DNA from: an uncultured Candidatus Saccharibacteria bacterium
GTDB taxonomy: Bacteria > Patescibacteriota > Saccharimonadia > Saccharimonadales > Saccharimonadaceae
Length of the DNA: 7,391 bases
Reading direction: 5' to 3'
Assembly: GCA_947253405.1 (NCBI GenBank)
Contig: CAMXZF010000029.1
Coordinates: 1-7,391, forward strand
In this document: in pieces, positions 1 through 6,009 of the stretch
Position numbering within the stretch: the stretch's first letter is position 1
Layout of the letters: every line of letters begins with the position of its first letter
The notes under the pieces: model-generated
Seen by the model: the letters and a program-made list of their open reading frames with translations, nothing else
What the model was told of the DNA's origin: nothing
Databases searched by the model: none
Position numbers and translations under genes: made by a program

Positions 1-50
1 TCTACACCGGTGGCGAATCGTCGGCAGCGTCAGATGTGTATAAGAGACAG
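1..50 (+). other. Illumina P5/i5/Nextera Read 1 adapter (artefact)
   Basis: This is synthetic sequence, not genome. Bases 1-7 (TCTACAC) match the 3' end of the P5 oligo, 8-17 (CGGTGGCGAA) sit exactly where a 10-nt i5 index belongs, and 18-50 match the Nextera Read 1 transposase adapter, ending in the 19-base mosaic end AGATGTGTATAAGAGACAG at 32-50. Genomic sequence starts at 51. Any reading frame that uses bases before 51 is not biological. Confidence 0.98.
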
Positions 51-52
51 CC

Positions 53-937
53 GTTTATAATTTGCCTATAACTAGCCAGCTGCAACCGCAAATTGCGCCA
101 GTATTTGTACTAGAAATATTAAATGCAATCGAAAAGGGTGCCGGTTTAGGTCTAGAGTTACGTGAATTTGAAAAATCAGAAACCGAACCAGGAGTGTTGC
201 TGTATTCTAAAAGGCATAGAGTAAGCAATGCTGCGCACATATTAGATGTTATTGAAAATGAACGTAGTACAATCGAGATTTTCAATGAGTACGACCATGA
301 ATTTAAGACCATAAAAATGATCGTAGCTCGCTTTAGCCATAAAGATATCACACCCTTTTATGTGGTTAAGGCAATATCTGGGGCTGGCAGCTTAAATGAG
401 CGCACTGCTTGGCAAATTAATGAGGACGGTAAGTTAGGTGCTTTTTGTGCTGCTTCAGCTTTTAAGGTGCCAACTGACAATCAAGTTTTAATTTGTGGTG
501 ACGATAAAACTGATGACGGTAGACTTGATCAGTCTATATTTGCTTTTAACGCCAAGAAATTTGAAACTATGTTTGGCTATAGCTACAAAAAACAGGCTAT
601 TGCTGATAAGAAGATCGAGCAGATTCTATCGCGTTACGATCTTAATTTCCCCGAAGGTCAAGATTTAAATACGATGATAGCAGGTAAGCCAAAAATTATC
701 TCCAAACTACAAAAGCTAGAGCTGGGCACAAAAACTCAAGATGAATTAGTGCAATATAGTGAAGATATGGCTTTGGATTTGATGACAGCCGACGATGGCG
801 CAATCTTGATTGTTGACAGCCATGATGTCGATACGTTTGTTGGGTTATTAAATGACGATTATATGACAAGTGATTTAACTGGCTTTAAGTATGAAGTAAA
901 GGCTAAAAAACTACTAGATCAAAGCTCTAGCGATTAA
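53..937 (+). CDS. DUF4868/KwaB-like protein, 5'-partial
   Basis: This gene runs into the left adapter. The frame is open from the first genomic codon; a TTG at 62 could start a 291-residue protein, but no ribosome site can be seen and the true start may lie upstream. Numbering from that TTG, two regions resemble the DUF4868 family as I remember it: RLDQSIFAFNAKKFETMFGY (154-173), like the family's 'FD..L..FN.KKFE.iF.Y' core, and LLNDDYMTSDLTGFKYEVKAKK (262-283, key residues LNDDY, LTG, YEV and K), like its C-terminal 'LLNDDYL.S.LTG..YEV..K'. KwaB of the Kiwa anti-phage system belongs to this family and acts with the membrane protein KwaA, but solitary DUF4868 genes also occur and have no assigned role. 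The protein appears soluble, with no signal peptide or membrane segment. Its length is near that expected for KwaB (about 300). Any kwaA-like partner would lie upstream, outside the window. A metabolic operon follows, behind its own promoter, so no functional link to it is implied. The family call is from memory of motifs. Confidence 0.6.
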   Translation, partial: VYNLPITSQLQPQIAPVFVLEILNAIEKGAGLGLELREFEKSETEPGVLLYSKRHRVSNAAHILDVIENERSTIEIFNEYDHEFKTIKMIVARFSHKDITPFYVVKAISGAGSLNERTAWQINEDGKLGAFCAASAFKVPTDNQVLICGDDKTDDGRLDQSIFAFNAKKFETMFGYSYKKQAIADKKIEQILSRYDLNFPEGQDLNTMIAGKPKIISKLQKLELGTKTQDELVQYSEDMALDLMTADDGAILIVDSHDVDTFVGLLNDDYMTSDLTGFKYEVKAKKLLDQSSSD

Positions 938-961
938 ATTAGTAGTTAATTTTTATATTGA

Positions 962-990
962 CGCTTGTGTTAAAATATATAGCATAAGCG
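962..990 (+). repeat. Inverted repeat around the gap -10; possible terminator of upstream gene
   Basis: CGCTTGTG (962-969) and CATAAGCG (983-990) can pair over 8 positions, one a G-U pair, around a 13-nt loop that contains the gap -10 box. AATTTTT follows at 991-997. In a transcript reading through from the DUF4868-like gene this would form a stem followed by a short U-run, like a weak intrinsic terminator. A transcript started at the -10 would contain only the right arm and escape it. As DNA, the same repeat could be an operator. The right arm with the preceding G (GCATAAGCG) is the reverse complement of CGCTTATGC found before tktN. Confidence 0.45.
968..976 (+). promoter_or_regulatory. Extended -10 promoter for gap-rpiB-rpe
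   Basis: TGTTAAAAT is an extended -10 (TG-N-TAAAAT) that would start transcription near 983, giving a leader of about 30 nt with a good SD. No -35 hexamer lies at the right distance. An alternative overlapping promoter is TTGACG (958-963) with TAGCAT (980-985), spacer 16. Either would serve gap and the two closely packed genes after it. Confidence 0.55.
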
Positions 991-997
991 AATTTTT

Positions 998-1004
998 AGG
1001 AGGG
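998..1004 (+). promoter_or_regulatory. Strong Shine-Dalgarno for gap
   Basis: AGGAGGG lies 9 nt before the ATG at 1014. It is among the strongest ribosome sites in the window and fixes the gap start. It fits high expression of a glycolytic enzyme. Confidence 0.85.
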
Positions 1005-1013
1005 CACTAAAAT

Positions 1014-2024
1014 ATGATTAGAAAAATTGCAATAAATGGTTTTGGCAGAATTGGGCGTAATGCCTTTAAAATTGCCGAAAATCGTGATGATATACAAGTA
1101 GTAGCAATTAACGACTTAGTAGACCCGAGCGTTTTAGCGCATCTTTTAAAATATGATTCAACTTATGGAACATACGAGCATGATATTAAGGCTGAGGACG
1201 ACTGCTTAGTCGTTGATGGCCGTAAAGTTAAGGTGCTATCAGAGTCTGATCCATTAAATTTGCCCTGGAAAGAGCTCGATGTTGATGTAGTAATTGAGTC
1301 AACAGGTAGATTTGTTGATCCAGCAAAAGCTAGGTCTCATATAGATGCTGGCGCAAAGAAAGTTGTTATTAGTGCCCCCGCTAAAGGTGAAGGTGCTAGT
1401 ACTATAGTTTTGGGTGTTAATGACGAAGCCTTAAATGAGGCAGGTGATATCATTAGCAATGCTTCTTGCACGACTAATTGCATTGCACCTGTTATGTCTG
1501 TATTAGAAAATAATTTTGGCGTAGAAAAAGCCATGATGACAACAGTTCATTCTTATACGCAGGATCAGCGCCTACTTGATTCGCCACACTCTGATCCAAG
1601 AAGGATGCGGAATGCAGCAACTAATATTATTCCAACTACTACGGGCGCCTCAATAGCTGCTACAAAAACCATTCCAAGCTTAAAAGGCAAATTCGGAGGG
1701 CTTAGCTTGCGTGTACCAACACCAGTGGTTTCTATTTCTGATTTTGTTGTACTCTTAAAGAGGGATGTTACAGTTGATGAAGTTAATGATGTTTTTAAAA
1801 AGGCATCGAAAGAAGCCTATTATCAAGGCATTTTAGATGCCACTGATGAAAAATTAGTTAGTAGTGACTTTATTGGTAATCCGTGCTCTTCGACGGTAGA
1901 CTTAAGCTTAACTGACGTAGTCGATGGTAACTTGCTAAAAGTTGTATCTTGGTACGATAACGAGTGGGGTTATACTAATAGATTAGTTGAATTGACAGCT
2001 GATGTCTGTAAGAGCATAAGGTAA
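1014..2024 (+). CDS. gap: Type I glyceraldehyde-3-phosphate dehydrogenase
   Basis: Catalyses phosphorylating oxidation of glyceraldehyde-3-phosphate to 1,3-bisphosphoglycerate with NAD(P), the lower-glycolysis step, in the cytosol. The 336 residues are the normal full length. Visible: Rossmann motif INGFGRIGR (7-15); acid AIND (31-34), which favours NAD; the catalytic segment SNASCTTNC with nucleophile Cys152; His179 in TVHSYTQ; TTTGAS and SLRVPTP of the catalytic domain; and WYDNEWGYTNR near the C-terminus. The cofactor-specificity loop reads LLDSPHSDPRR: Pro is kept, but Ser stands where NAD-specific enzymes of the Bacillus type carry Leu, so NAD is likely but some NADP use cannot be excluded. 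It heads a run with the RpiB-like gene (6-nt gap) and the Rpe-like gene. The ATG is set by the SD at 998-1004. Confidence 0.97.
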   Translation: MIRKIAINGFGRIGRNAFKIAENRDDIQVVAINDLVDPSVLAHLLKYDSTYGTYEHDIKAEDDCLVVDGRKVKVLSESDPLNLPWKELDVDVVIESTGRFVDPAKARSHIDAGAKKVVISAPAKGEGASTIVLGVNDEALNEAGDIISNASCTTNCIAPVMSVLENNFGVEKAMMTTVHSYTQDQRLLDSPHSDPRRMRNAATNIIPTTTGASIAATKTIPSLKGKFGGLSLRVPTPVVSISDFVVLLKRDVTVDEVNDVFKKASKEAYYQGILDATDEKLVSSDFIGNPCSSTVDLSLTDVVDGNLLKVVSWYDNEWGYTNRLVELTADVCKSIR

Positions 2025-2030
2025 TAAGCA

Positions 2031-2492
2031 GTGACAATTTATTTAGGCGCAGATCATCGAGGTTTTTACCTTAAGAATAAAATTTTTGCCTATTTATCTA
2101 AACTTGGCTACGATGTGGTTGACTTTAGCAATAAAGCACTAGATCCGCACGATGATTTTCCGCAGTTTGCCCGTGCTGCTGCTATGAAATTAATTGACGA
2201 GGAAGACGATGTTGACCGAGCCATTTTAATTTGTGGCGGCGGCCAGGGTATGGCGATGGCGGCCAACCGTTTTCATGGCGTTAGAGCAATAGTAGCAACC
2301 ACAACCGAGGATGCTTTGTATGGCAGGAATGATAATGACGCCAATGTATTGTGTTTACCAGCTAGAATACTTGACGCTTACGATGATGACGACCGTTGGA
2401 AATCTATAGTGGATATGTTTTTAAAAACTCCTTTTGCTGGCGCAGAGCGCTATATTAGGCGCAATAAAGAGCTAGACGAGATTGGTACTTAA
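2031..2492 (+). CDS. rpiB: RpiB/LacA/LacB-family sugar-phosphate isomerase
   Basis: Probable ribose-5-phosphate isomerase B, interconverting ribose-5-P and ribulose-5-P. At 153 residues it is normal for the family. It starts at GTG 2031, 6 nt after the gap stop; a weak SD (AAGG, 2018-2021) overlaps the end of gap, so translational coupling is likely. The N-terminal GADHRGFYLK (6-15) carries the family Asp8-His9. ILICGGGQGMAMAANRFHGVR holds the likely catalytic base Cys68, and NDANVLCLPARIL is the conserved later strand. Arg140 and Arg144 have the spacing of the phosphate-binding arginines of E. coli RpiB. Two changes from that enzyme stand out: CGTG has become CGGG (Thr to Gly after the Cys), and the ring-opening His of QHND is Asp101 (NDND). 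The family also includes galactose-6-P isomerase subunits, so the exact substrate is inferred from the neighbouring Rpe and transketolase genes. Confidence 0.85.
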   Translation: MTIYLGADHRGFYLKNKIFAYLSKLGYDVVDFSNKALDPHDDFPQFARAAAMKLIDEEDDVDRAILICGGGQGMAMAANRFHGVRAIVATTTEDALYGRNDNDANVLCLPARILDAYDDDDRWKSIVDMFLKTPFAGAERYIRRNKELDEIGT

Positions 2493-2506
2493 AATTAATT
2501 CCTAGT

Positions 2507-3166
2507 ATGAAAGTCATCGTACCAACGGTCACAACCGATAGTCCAGCTGAATACGGCCAATTTTTAGAAACTTGGTGTGGAGTGACCGACTTGATTCACA
2601 TTGATGTTACGGACGGTAGTTTTGCGCCTAGTAGTACTCTTAATTTAAATCAGCTATATTGGCGGGGTAGCAGATATAACTATAAACCCAGCTTGCATTT
2701 AATGATGCGCCGGCCGACTGATTGGATAGATCAGATAGTGTCGCTTCAACCAGATAGCGTATTACTTCATGCTGAAAGCGATGATGCCATCAATAAGTTA
2801 CCTAAAATGTTTGAGCATCTCAGGCGATTTGGTATTAGTGTTGGTATAGCGCTATTACCAAATACAGACGTTAGTAGTGCTAAAGAATTGATCAAGCTAG
2901 TTGATAAGGTTCTGATATTTGGCGGCCATCTTGGCTATCAAGGTGGTGTAGCCGATCTCGATCAACTAAGAAAGATAGCGTCAATTAAAGCCATTAATAA
3001 CGAAGCTATTATCGAGTGGGACGGCGGAGCTAGTATAGATAATATTAAGCAATTAAGTTCCAGTGGTTGCGACGTTATTAACGTGGGGGGTGCTATCAGC
3101 AAATCAGAGAATCAGGTGGAAACTTACCGCAAAATGGTAGATATTTTATTAAGTAATACTCAATAA
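2507..3166 (+). CDS. rpe: Divergent ribulose-phosphate 3-epimerase-like TIM barrel
   Basis: Likely interconverts ribulose-5-P and xylulose-5-P, supplying transketolase. The 219 residues match the usual length of about 220. Family metal and catalytic positions can be followed along the barrel: His31 and Asp33 in HIDVTDG, His64 in SLHLMM, and Asp172 in EWDGG. NVGGAISKS near the C-terminus corresponds to the phosphate-binding 'VAGSAIF' strand. It is nonetheless divergent: the usual HxDVMDG methionine is Thr35, and the flexible loop normally reading 'NPGFGGQ' is GGHLGYQGG, which may change phosphate binding or substrate range. ATG 2507 lies 14 nt after rpiB and has no obvious SD. It probably shares the gap transcript. 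A related hexulose-phosphate epimerase activity is possible; the pentose role rests mainly on context. Confidence 0.8.
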   Translation: MKVIVPTVTTDSPAEYGQFLETWCGVTDLIHIDVTDGSFAPSSTLNLNQLYWRGSRYNYKPSLHLMMRRPTDWIDQIVSLQPDSVLLHAESDDAINKLPKMFEHLRRFGISVGIALLPNTDVSSAKELIKLVDKVLIFGGHLGYQGGVADLDQLRKIASIKAINNEAIIEWDGGASIDNIKQLSSSGCDVINVGGAISKSENQVETYRKMVDILLSNTQ

Positions 3167-3203
3167 AATTACTGCTATTAAAAGTTTATATAAGGGTGCA
3201 AAA

Positions 3204-3215
3204 ATAAGCGCTTAT
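3204..3215. repeat. Perfect 12-bp palindrome before tktN promoter
   Basis: ATAAGCGCTTAT is fully self-complementary and ends at the TG of the extended -10, where a repressor or activator could touch RNA polymerase. Its right half continues as CGCTTATGC (3209-3217), whose reverse complement is in the gap promoter (982-990) and whose close relative AGCTTATGC is in the fba promoter (5041-5049). The operator role is inference. Confidence 0.5.
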
Positions 3216-3223
3216 GCTAAAAT
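3215..3223 (+). promoter_or_regulatory. Extended -10 promoter, probably leaderless tktN mRNA
   Basis: TGCTAAAAT is an extended -10 whose box ends at 3223, so transcription should start about 7 nt on, at or next to the A of ATG 3230. No SD precedes that ATG, and an in-frame TAA at 3218-3220 with no start codon between rules out a longer protein. The only -35 candidate, GTGCAA at 3196-3201, is weak. Confidence 0.6.
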
Positions 3224-3229
3224 ATAGCT

Positions 3230-4081
3230 ATGTTAAGTCGGCGGGCAAAACTAGAAAAACGTTTAGGTGATCAAGCATATAATATCCGTAAAAATATCAT
3301 CAAAATGCTTACGCTCGCTGGTTCAGGCCATACAGCCGGATCGCTTGGTGTAGTCGATATATTAACGGTGCTATACTTTAATGTTTTGCGGTATAGTCAT
3401 TTAGACCATAATTCGCCTGATCGTGATTTATTTATATTGTCGGCAGGTCATTTATGCCCAGCGCTATATGCGGTATTGGCCGAGGCTGGATTTATTGATA
3501 TCAAAGAGCTAGCTAGTTTACGTAAATTTGGCTCTAGGTTGCAGGGTCATCCGGAAAGAACTAGTTTACCATTTGTTAATACTACATCTGGCCCACTTGG
3601 ATCGGGATTATCTCAGGCTAGCGGCATGGCGTATACTTTGAAATATTTAGAGCCAAATAATAATCGCAAAGTATTTACTCTAGTGGGTGATGGTGAAATG
3701 AATGAGGGTAATATTTGGGAGGCGTTAATGTTTGCTGGTAAAAATAAACTAGACAATCTAGTGCTAATAATTGACAATAATGATATTCAGCTATCGGGCA
3801 AAACTAGCGATATTATGCCCTTGGCGCCATTTGCACCAAAGCTACAAAGTTTCGGCTGGCAAACCTATAATGTTGACGGCAATAGTATCAGTGATTTGAT
3901 TGAGGTTTTTGATTTGGCTAAAAAAACAGTTCATAAGCCGGTGGCTATAATAGCAAAAACAATTCCGGGTAAGGGTGTTTCTTTTATGGAAGGTGATTAT
4001 CATTGGCATGGCAAGGTCACTAACGAAGAAGAGGCTCATTTAGCTTTAGAGGAGATGGCAGAAAATGCATCAATTAAATAA
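3230..4081 (+). CDS. tktN: Transketolase, N-terminal (thiamine-diphosphate-binding) subunit
   Basis: This is the first half of a split transketolase. With the next gene it should form the enzyme that moves two-carbon ketol units between sugar phosphates. The 283 residues equal the PP domain of one-chain transketolases. Visible: SGHTAGSLG (32-40, usually SGHPGGS), LSAGHLCPALYA-like FILSAGH (68-74), QGHPE (105-109), GPLGSGLSQASGMA (121-134), the ThDP/Mg motif GDGEMNEGNIWEA (153-165) with the following IDNN (181-184), and GKGVSFMEG with HWHG (247-261). Changes from consensus are mild (SKGH to SAGH, HPGG to HTAG). The last 17 nt overlap tktC, and the tktC SD lies inside this gene, so the two are translationally coupled. 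Split transketolases are common in archaea and many bacteria. Confidence 0.93.
   Translation: MLSRRAKLEKRLGDQAYNIRKNIIKMLTLAGSGHTAGSLGVVDILTVLYFNVLRYSHLDHNSPDRDLFILSAGHLCPALYAVLAEAGFIDIKELASLRKFGSRLQGHPERTSLPFVNTTSGPLGSGLSQASGMAYTLKYLEPNNNRKVFTLVGDGEMNEGNIWEALMFAGKNKLDNLVLIIDNNDIQLSGKTSDIMPLAPFAPKLQSFGWQTYNVDGNSISDLIEVFDLAKKTVHKPVAIIAKTIPGKGVSFMEGDYHWHGKVTNEEEAHLALEEMAENASIK
4049..4055 (+). promoter_or_regulatory. Shine-Dalgarno for tktC inside tktN
   Basis: GAGGAGA lies 9 nt before ATG 4065, within the last codons of tktN. It fixes the tktC start and the 17-nt overlap, and fits 1:1 production of the two transketolase halves. Confidence 0.8.
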
Positions 4082-5042
4082 AGATTTTATCAATGGTAAT
4101 CCTGACTATGATTCTTTACGTTTAGCTTTTGGTAGAGGATTAGTTGATGTAGCTAAAAATGATCCAAGAGTAGTAGCGCTATCAGCCGACTTAGCCAGTT
4201 CAGTCGGTTTTGGTGAGTTTTATGATACATTACCAGAGCGATTTATTGAGGTTGGTGTAGCCGAACAAAACTTAGTAACAGTTGCTAGTGGGATGGCCTA
4301 TATGGGCAAGATACCATTTGCAGCTAGTTATGCTGTATTTAGTCCCGGTAGGAATTGGGAGCAAATTCGTACGACAATTTGCCTAAATGATCAGCCGGTT
4401 AAGCTAGTTGGTACTCATGCAGGAGTTAATGTTGGCGCCGATGGTGCGACACACCAAGCTTTAGAAGACATTGCTTTAATGCGCGTATTACCTAATATAG
4501 TGGTTTTATCACCAGGGGACGCTATAGAGGCAGAAAAAATGGCGGCATTAATGGCAAAAGACTCAAGGCCTAATTATATTCGTTTACCACGCACTAGCCT
4601 CGCTACTTTTAATCGGTCTAACCAAAATTTTGAGATTGGTAAAGCGTATGTGGTTTGCCCAGACAATGAGGCTATAATTACTATATTCTCTACTGGATCA
4701 ATGACAGCAACAGCTTTAGAGGTGGCGCGTGAATTAGCCAGCTTAGATATTGGTGTTAGTGTCGTACATGTACCAACTATAAAGCCGTTAGACAAAAAAA
4801 CTATTTTAACTGAGGCAAATAAAACTTCTATAGTGGTAACAGTGGAAGAGCATCAGCTTAACGGCGGTTTTGGCTCGGCTATATTAGAGCTTTTAGCTGA
4901 TAGTAATGCTATGCCTTCAATAGTGAAGCGTATCGGCATTGATGATCAATTTGGCCAATCTGGTACTGCCGAAGAACTGCTAAGTCATTATCGTTTAGAC
5001 AAAGATGGCATTTTGTCGCAGATCGCCGAGCTAGTTAACTAG
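4065..5042 (+). CDS. tktC: Transketolase, C-terminal (pyrimidine-binding) subunit
   Basis: Second half of the split transketolase, carrying the Pyr domain and the C-terminal domain. The 325 residues are usual for this subunit. Visible: ALSADLASSVG (38-48); the cofactor-activating glutamate Glu67 in EVGVAEQNLV; GTHAGVNVGADGATHQALED (117-136), with His119 and His130 near the substrate; RLPR (173-176); the strand STGSM; VEEHQLNGGFGSA (260-272) of the C-terminal domain; and DQFGQSGTAEELL (294-306). The same fold is found in DXP synthase and pyruvate dehydrogenase E1-beta, but the partner just upstream is transketolase-like and the neighbours are pentose-phosphate genes. It ends with TAG, the only non-TAA stop among the complete genes; that stop lies inside a 16-bp palindrome before fba. 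Confidence 0.93.
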   Translation: MHQLNKDFINGNPDYDSLRLAFGRGLVDVAKNDPRVVALSADLASSVGFGEFYDTLPERFIEVGVAEQNLVTVASGMAYMGKIPFAASYAVFSPGRNWEQIRTTICLNDQPVKLVGTHAGVNVGADGATHQALEDIALMRVLPNIVVLSPGDAIEAEKMAALMAKDSRPNYIRLPRTSLATFNRSNQNFEIGKAYVVCPDNEAIITIFSTGSMTATALEVARELASLDIGVSVVHVPTIKPLDKKTILTEANKTSIVVTVEEHQLNGGFGSAILELLADSNAMPSIVKRIGIDDQFGQSGTAEELLSHYRLDKDGILSQIAELVN

Positions 5043-5044
5043 CT
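5029..5044. repeat. Perfect 16-bp palindrome between tktC and fba
   Basis: AGCTAGTTAACTAGCT reads the same on both strands. It spans the tktC stop codon and ends 5 nt before the fba -10 hexamer, so it covers the -35 region, where no standard -35 is seen. This is a good place for a dimeric regulator. It has no loop and no T-run, so it is unlikely to be a terminator. The operator function is inference. Confidence 0.5.
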
Positions 5045-5046
5045 TA

Positions 5047-5055
5047 TGCTATAAT
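5047..5055 (+). promoter_or_regulatory. Extended -10 promoter for fba-pfkB
   Basis: TGCTATAAT is a perfect extended -10 with consensus TATAAT at 5050-5055. Transcription would start near 5062, giving a leader of about 33 nt. It is the best -10 in the window and lacks a recognisable -35; the palindrome at 5029-5044 occupies that position. Confidence 0.7.
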
Positions 5056-5082
5056 TAAAAAGAACCTGAACCTAAGATTTCT

Positions 5083-5086
5083 AGGA
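5083..5086 (+). promoter_or_regulatory. Shine-Dalgarno for fba
   Basis: AGGA lies 8 nt before ATG 5095, a moderate ribosome site that supports this start. Confidence 0.65.
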
Positions 5087-5094
5087 AAAATAAA

Positions 5095-6000
5095 ATGAAT
5101 TTGACAGACATTAGAGATAACACAAAAAAAGCACGTAGTTTGATGGCGCGCACAAAAGTGGAACATTTTGCCGTTGGCGCTTTTAATGTTGACGACCAAG
5201 CAACCTTAATTGCTATTGCTGAAGCTGCTCAAAAAATGCAAGCGCCGGTATTGGTTGAGGTTAGTCATGAAGAAGCAAAGTCTATAGGTTTAAAAAATAT
5301 ACGCGATATGGTTAATAACTATAAGTCTGAATATGGTATTCAGATGTATTTAAATTTAGATCATGCACCAACTATTGAAGATTGCATTGAAGCAATTGAT
5401 GTGGGTTTTGAGTTTATACATATTGACATTAGTCAGGCTGATCATGAAGCTGATGATAAAACAATTATTGAGGCGACAAAAAAAGTTGTTCACTATGCAG
5501 CCTTTACTGGCGCACTAGTTGAAAGTGAGCCACATTATTTTGGTGGATCATCTAATCTACACAAAGAGGCGATCGACTATGATGAGATTAGAAAAACTTT
5601 TTCCACACCGGAAGGCGCCAAATGGTTTGTAGATGAGACGGGCATCGATACATTTGCAGCGGCAATCGGTAATCTACATGGTAAATACGCCGTGCCAAAA
5701 CAATTAGATATCGAGTTATTAAAAAAGATTCGTGCTGCTATTGATTGCAATATTTCTTTACATGGTGGATCTGGTACGCCAATTCACTATTACAAAGAAG
5801 CCTGTCAAAATGGCATTGGCAAAGTTAACATCAATAGCGATATGCGCATTGTCTATCGTCAAACACTAGAAAAGGCTTTAGCTGAAAATCCGGATCAGTA
5901 TTCAGTTCTAAAATTGATGGGGCAAGTTCGACAAGCAGTATCTAGAATAGTGGAGGAAAAGATCAAAGCCTTTGGATCTTTAGGTAAGGCTGTAAATTAA
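5095..6000 (+). CDS. fba: Class II fructose-bisphosphate aldolase
   Basis: Zinc-dependent reversible cleavage of fructose-1,6-bisphosphate to dihydroxyacetone phosphate and glyceraldehyde-3-phosphate. The 301 residues fit the shorter class II type, which also includes tagatose-bisphosphate aldolases. Visible: AVGAFNVDD (26-34); LNLDHAPT (86-93) with catalytic Asp89 and zinc ligand His90; FIHIDIS (107-113) at the usual 'vMiDgS' strand; ESEPHYFGG (143-151) at the usual 'EgElG.igG'; AAAIGNLHGKY (188-198) with ligand His195; SLHGGSGTP (221-229) with ligand His223 and the phosphate-binding GGSG; and IGKVNINSDMR (241-251) with Asn245. The ESEPHYFGG and HIDIS segments differ from textbook FbaA, so fructose- versus tagatose- or sedoheptulose-bisphosphate preference is open. 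The neighbouring GAPDH and transketolase favour FBP, and sedoheptulose-bisphosphate is a plausible second substrate. It has its own promoter and is followed after 9 nt by the kinase gene. Confidence 0.92.
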   Translation: MNLTDIRDNTKKARSLMARTKVEHFAVGAFNVDDQATLIAIAEAAQKMQAPVLVEVSHEEAKSIGLKNIRDMVNNYKSEYGIQMYLNLDHAPTIEDCIEAIDVGFEFIHIDISQADHEADDKTIIEATKKVVHYAAFTGALVESEPHYFGGSSNLHKEAIDYDEIRKTFSTPEGAKWFVDETGIDTFAAAIGNLHGKYAVPKQLDIELLKKIRAAIDCNISLHGGSGTPIHYYKEACQNGIGKVNINSDMRIVYRQTLEKALAENPDQYSVLKLMGQVRQAVSRIVEEKIKAFGSLGKAVN

Positions 6001-6009
6001 GTTAGTGAA

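Noticed and set aside
55..351. 98-codon minus-strand frame opposite the DUF4868-like gene
   Set aside because: It lies fully antisense to a longer frame with family-like motifs, has no recognisable domain and runs up to the adapter boundary; it is a shadow frame.
53..937. A complete Kiwa defence system
   Set aside because: Only one KwaB-like gene is visible and it is cut at its 5' side; no KwaA-like membrane protein is present and the downstream genes are metabolic.
4049..4081. Frameshift splitting one transketolase gene
   Set aside because: The second gene has its own strong SD and ATG, both halves have full-domain length, and two-gene transketolases are a known arrangement.
1337..4795. 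Short minus-strand frames at 1337-1534, 3842-4039 and 4574-4795
   Set aside because: Each is antisense to the conserved core of gap, tktN or tktC and has no ribosome site or family resemblance.
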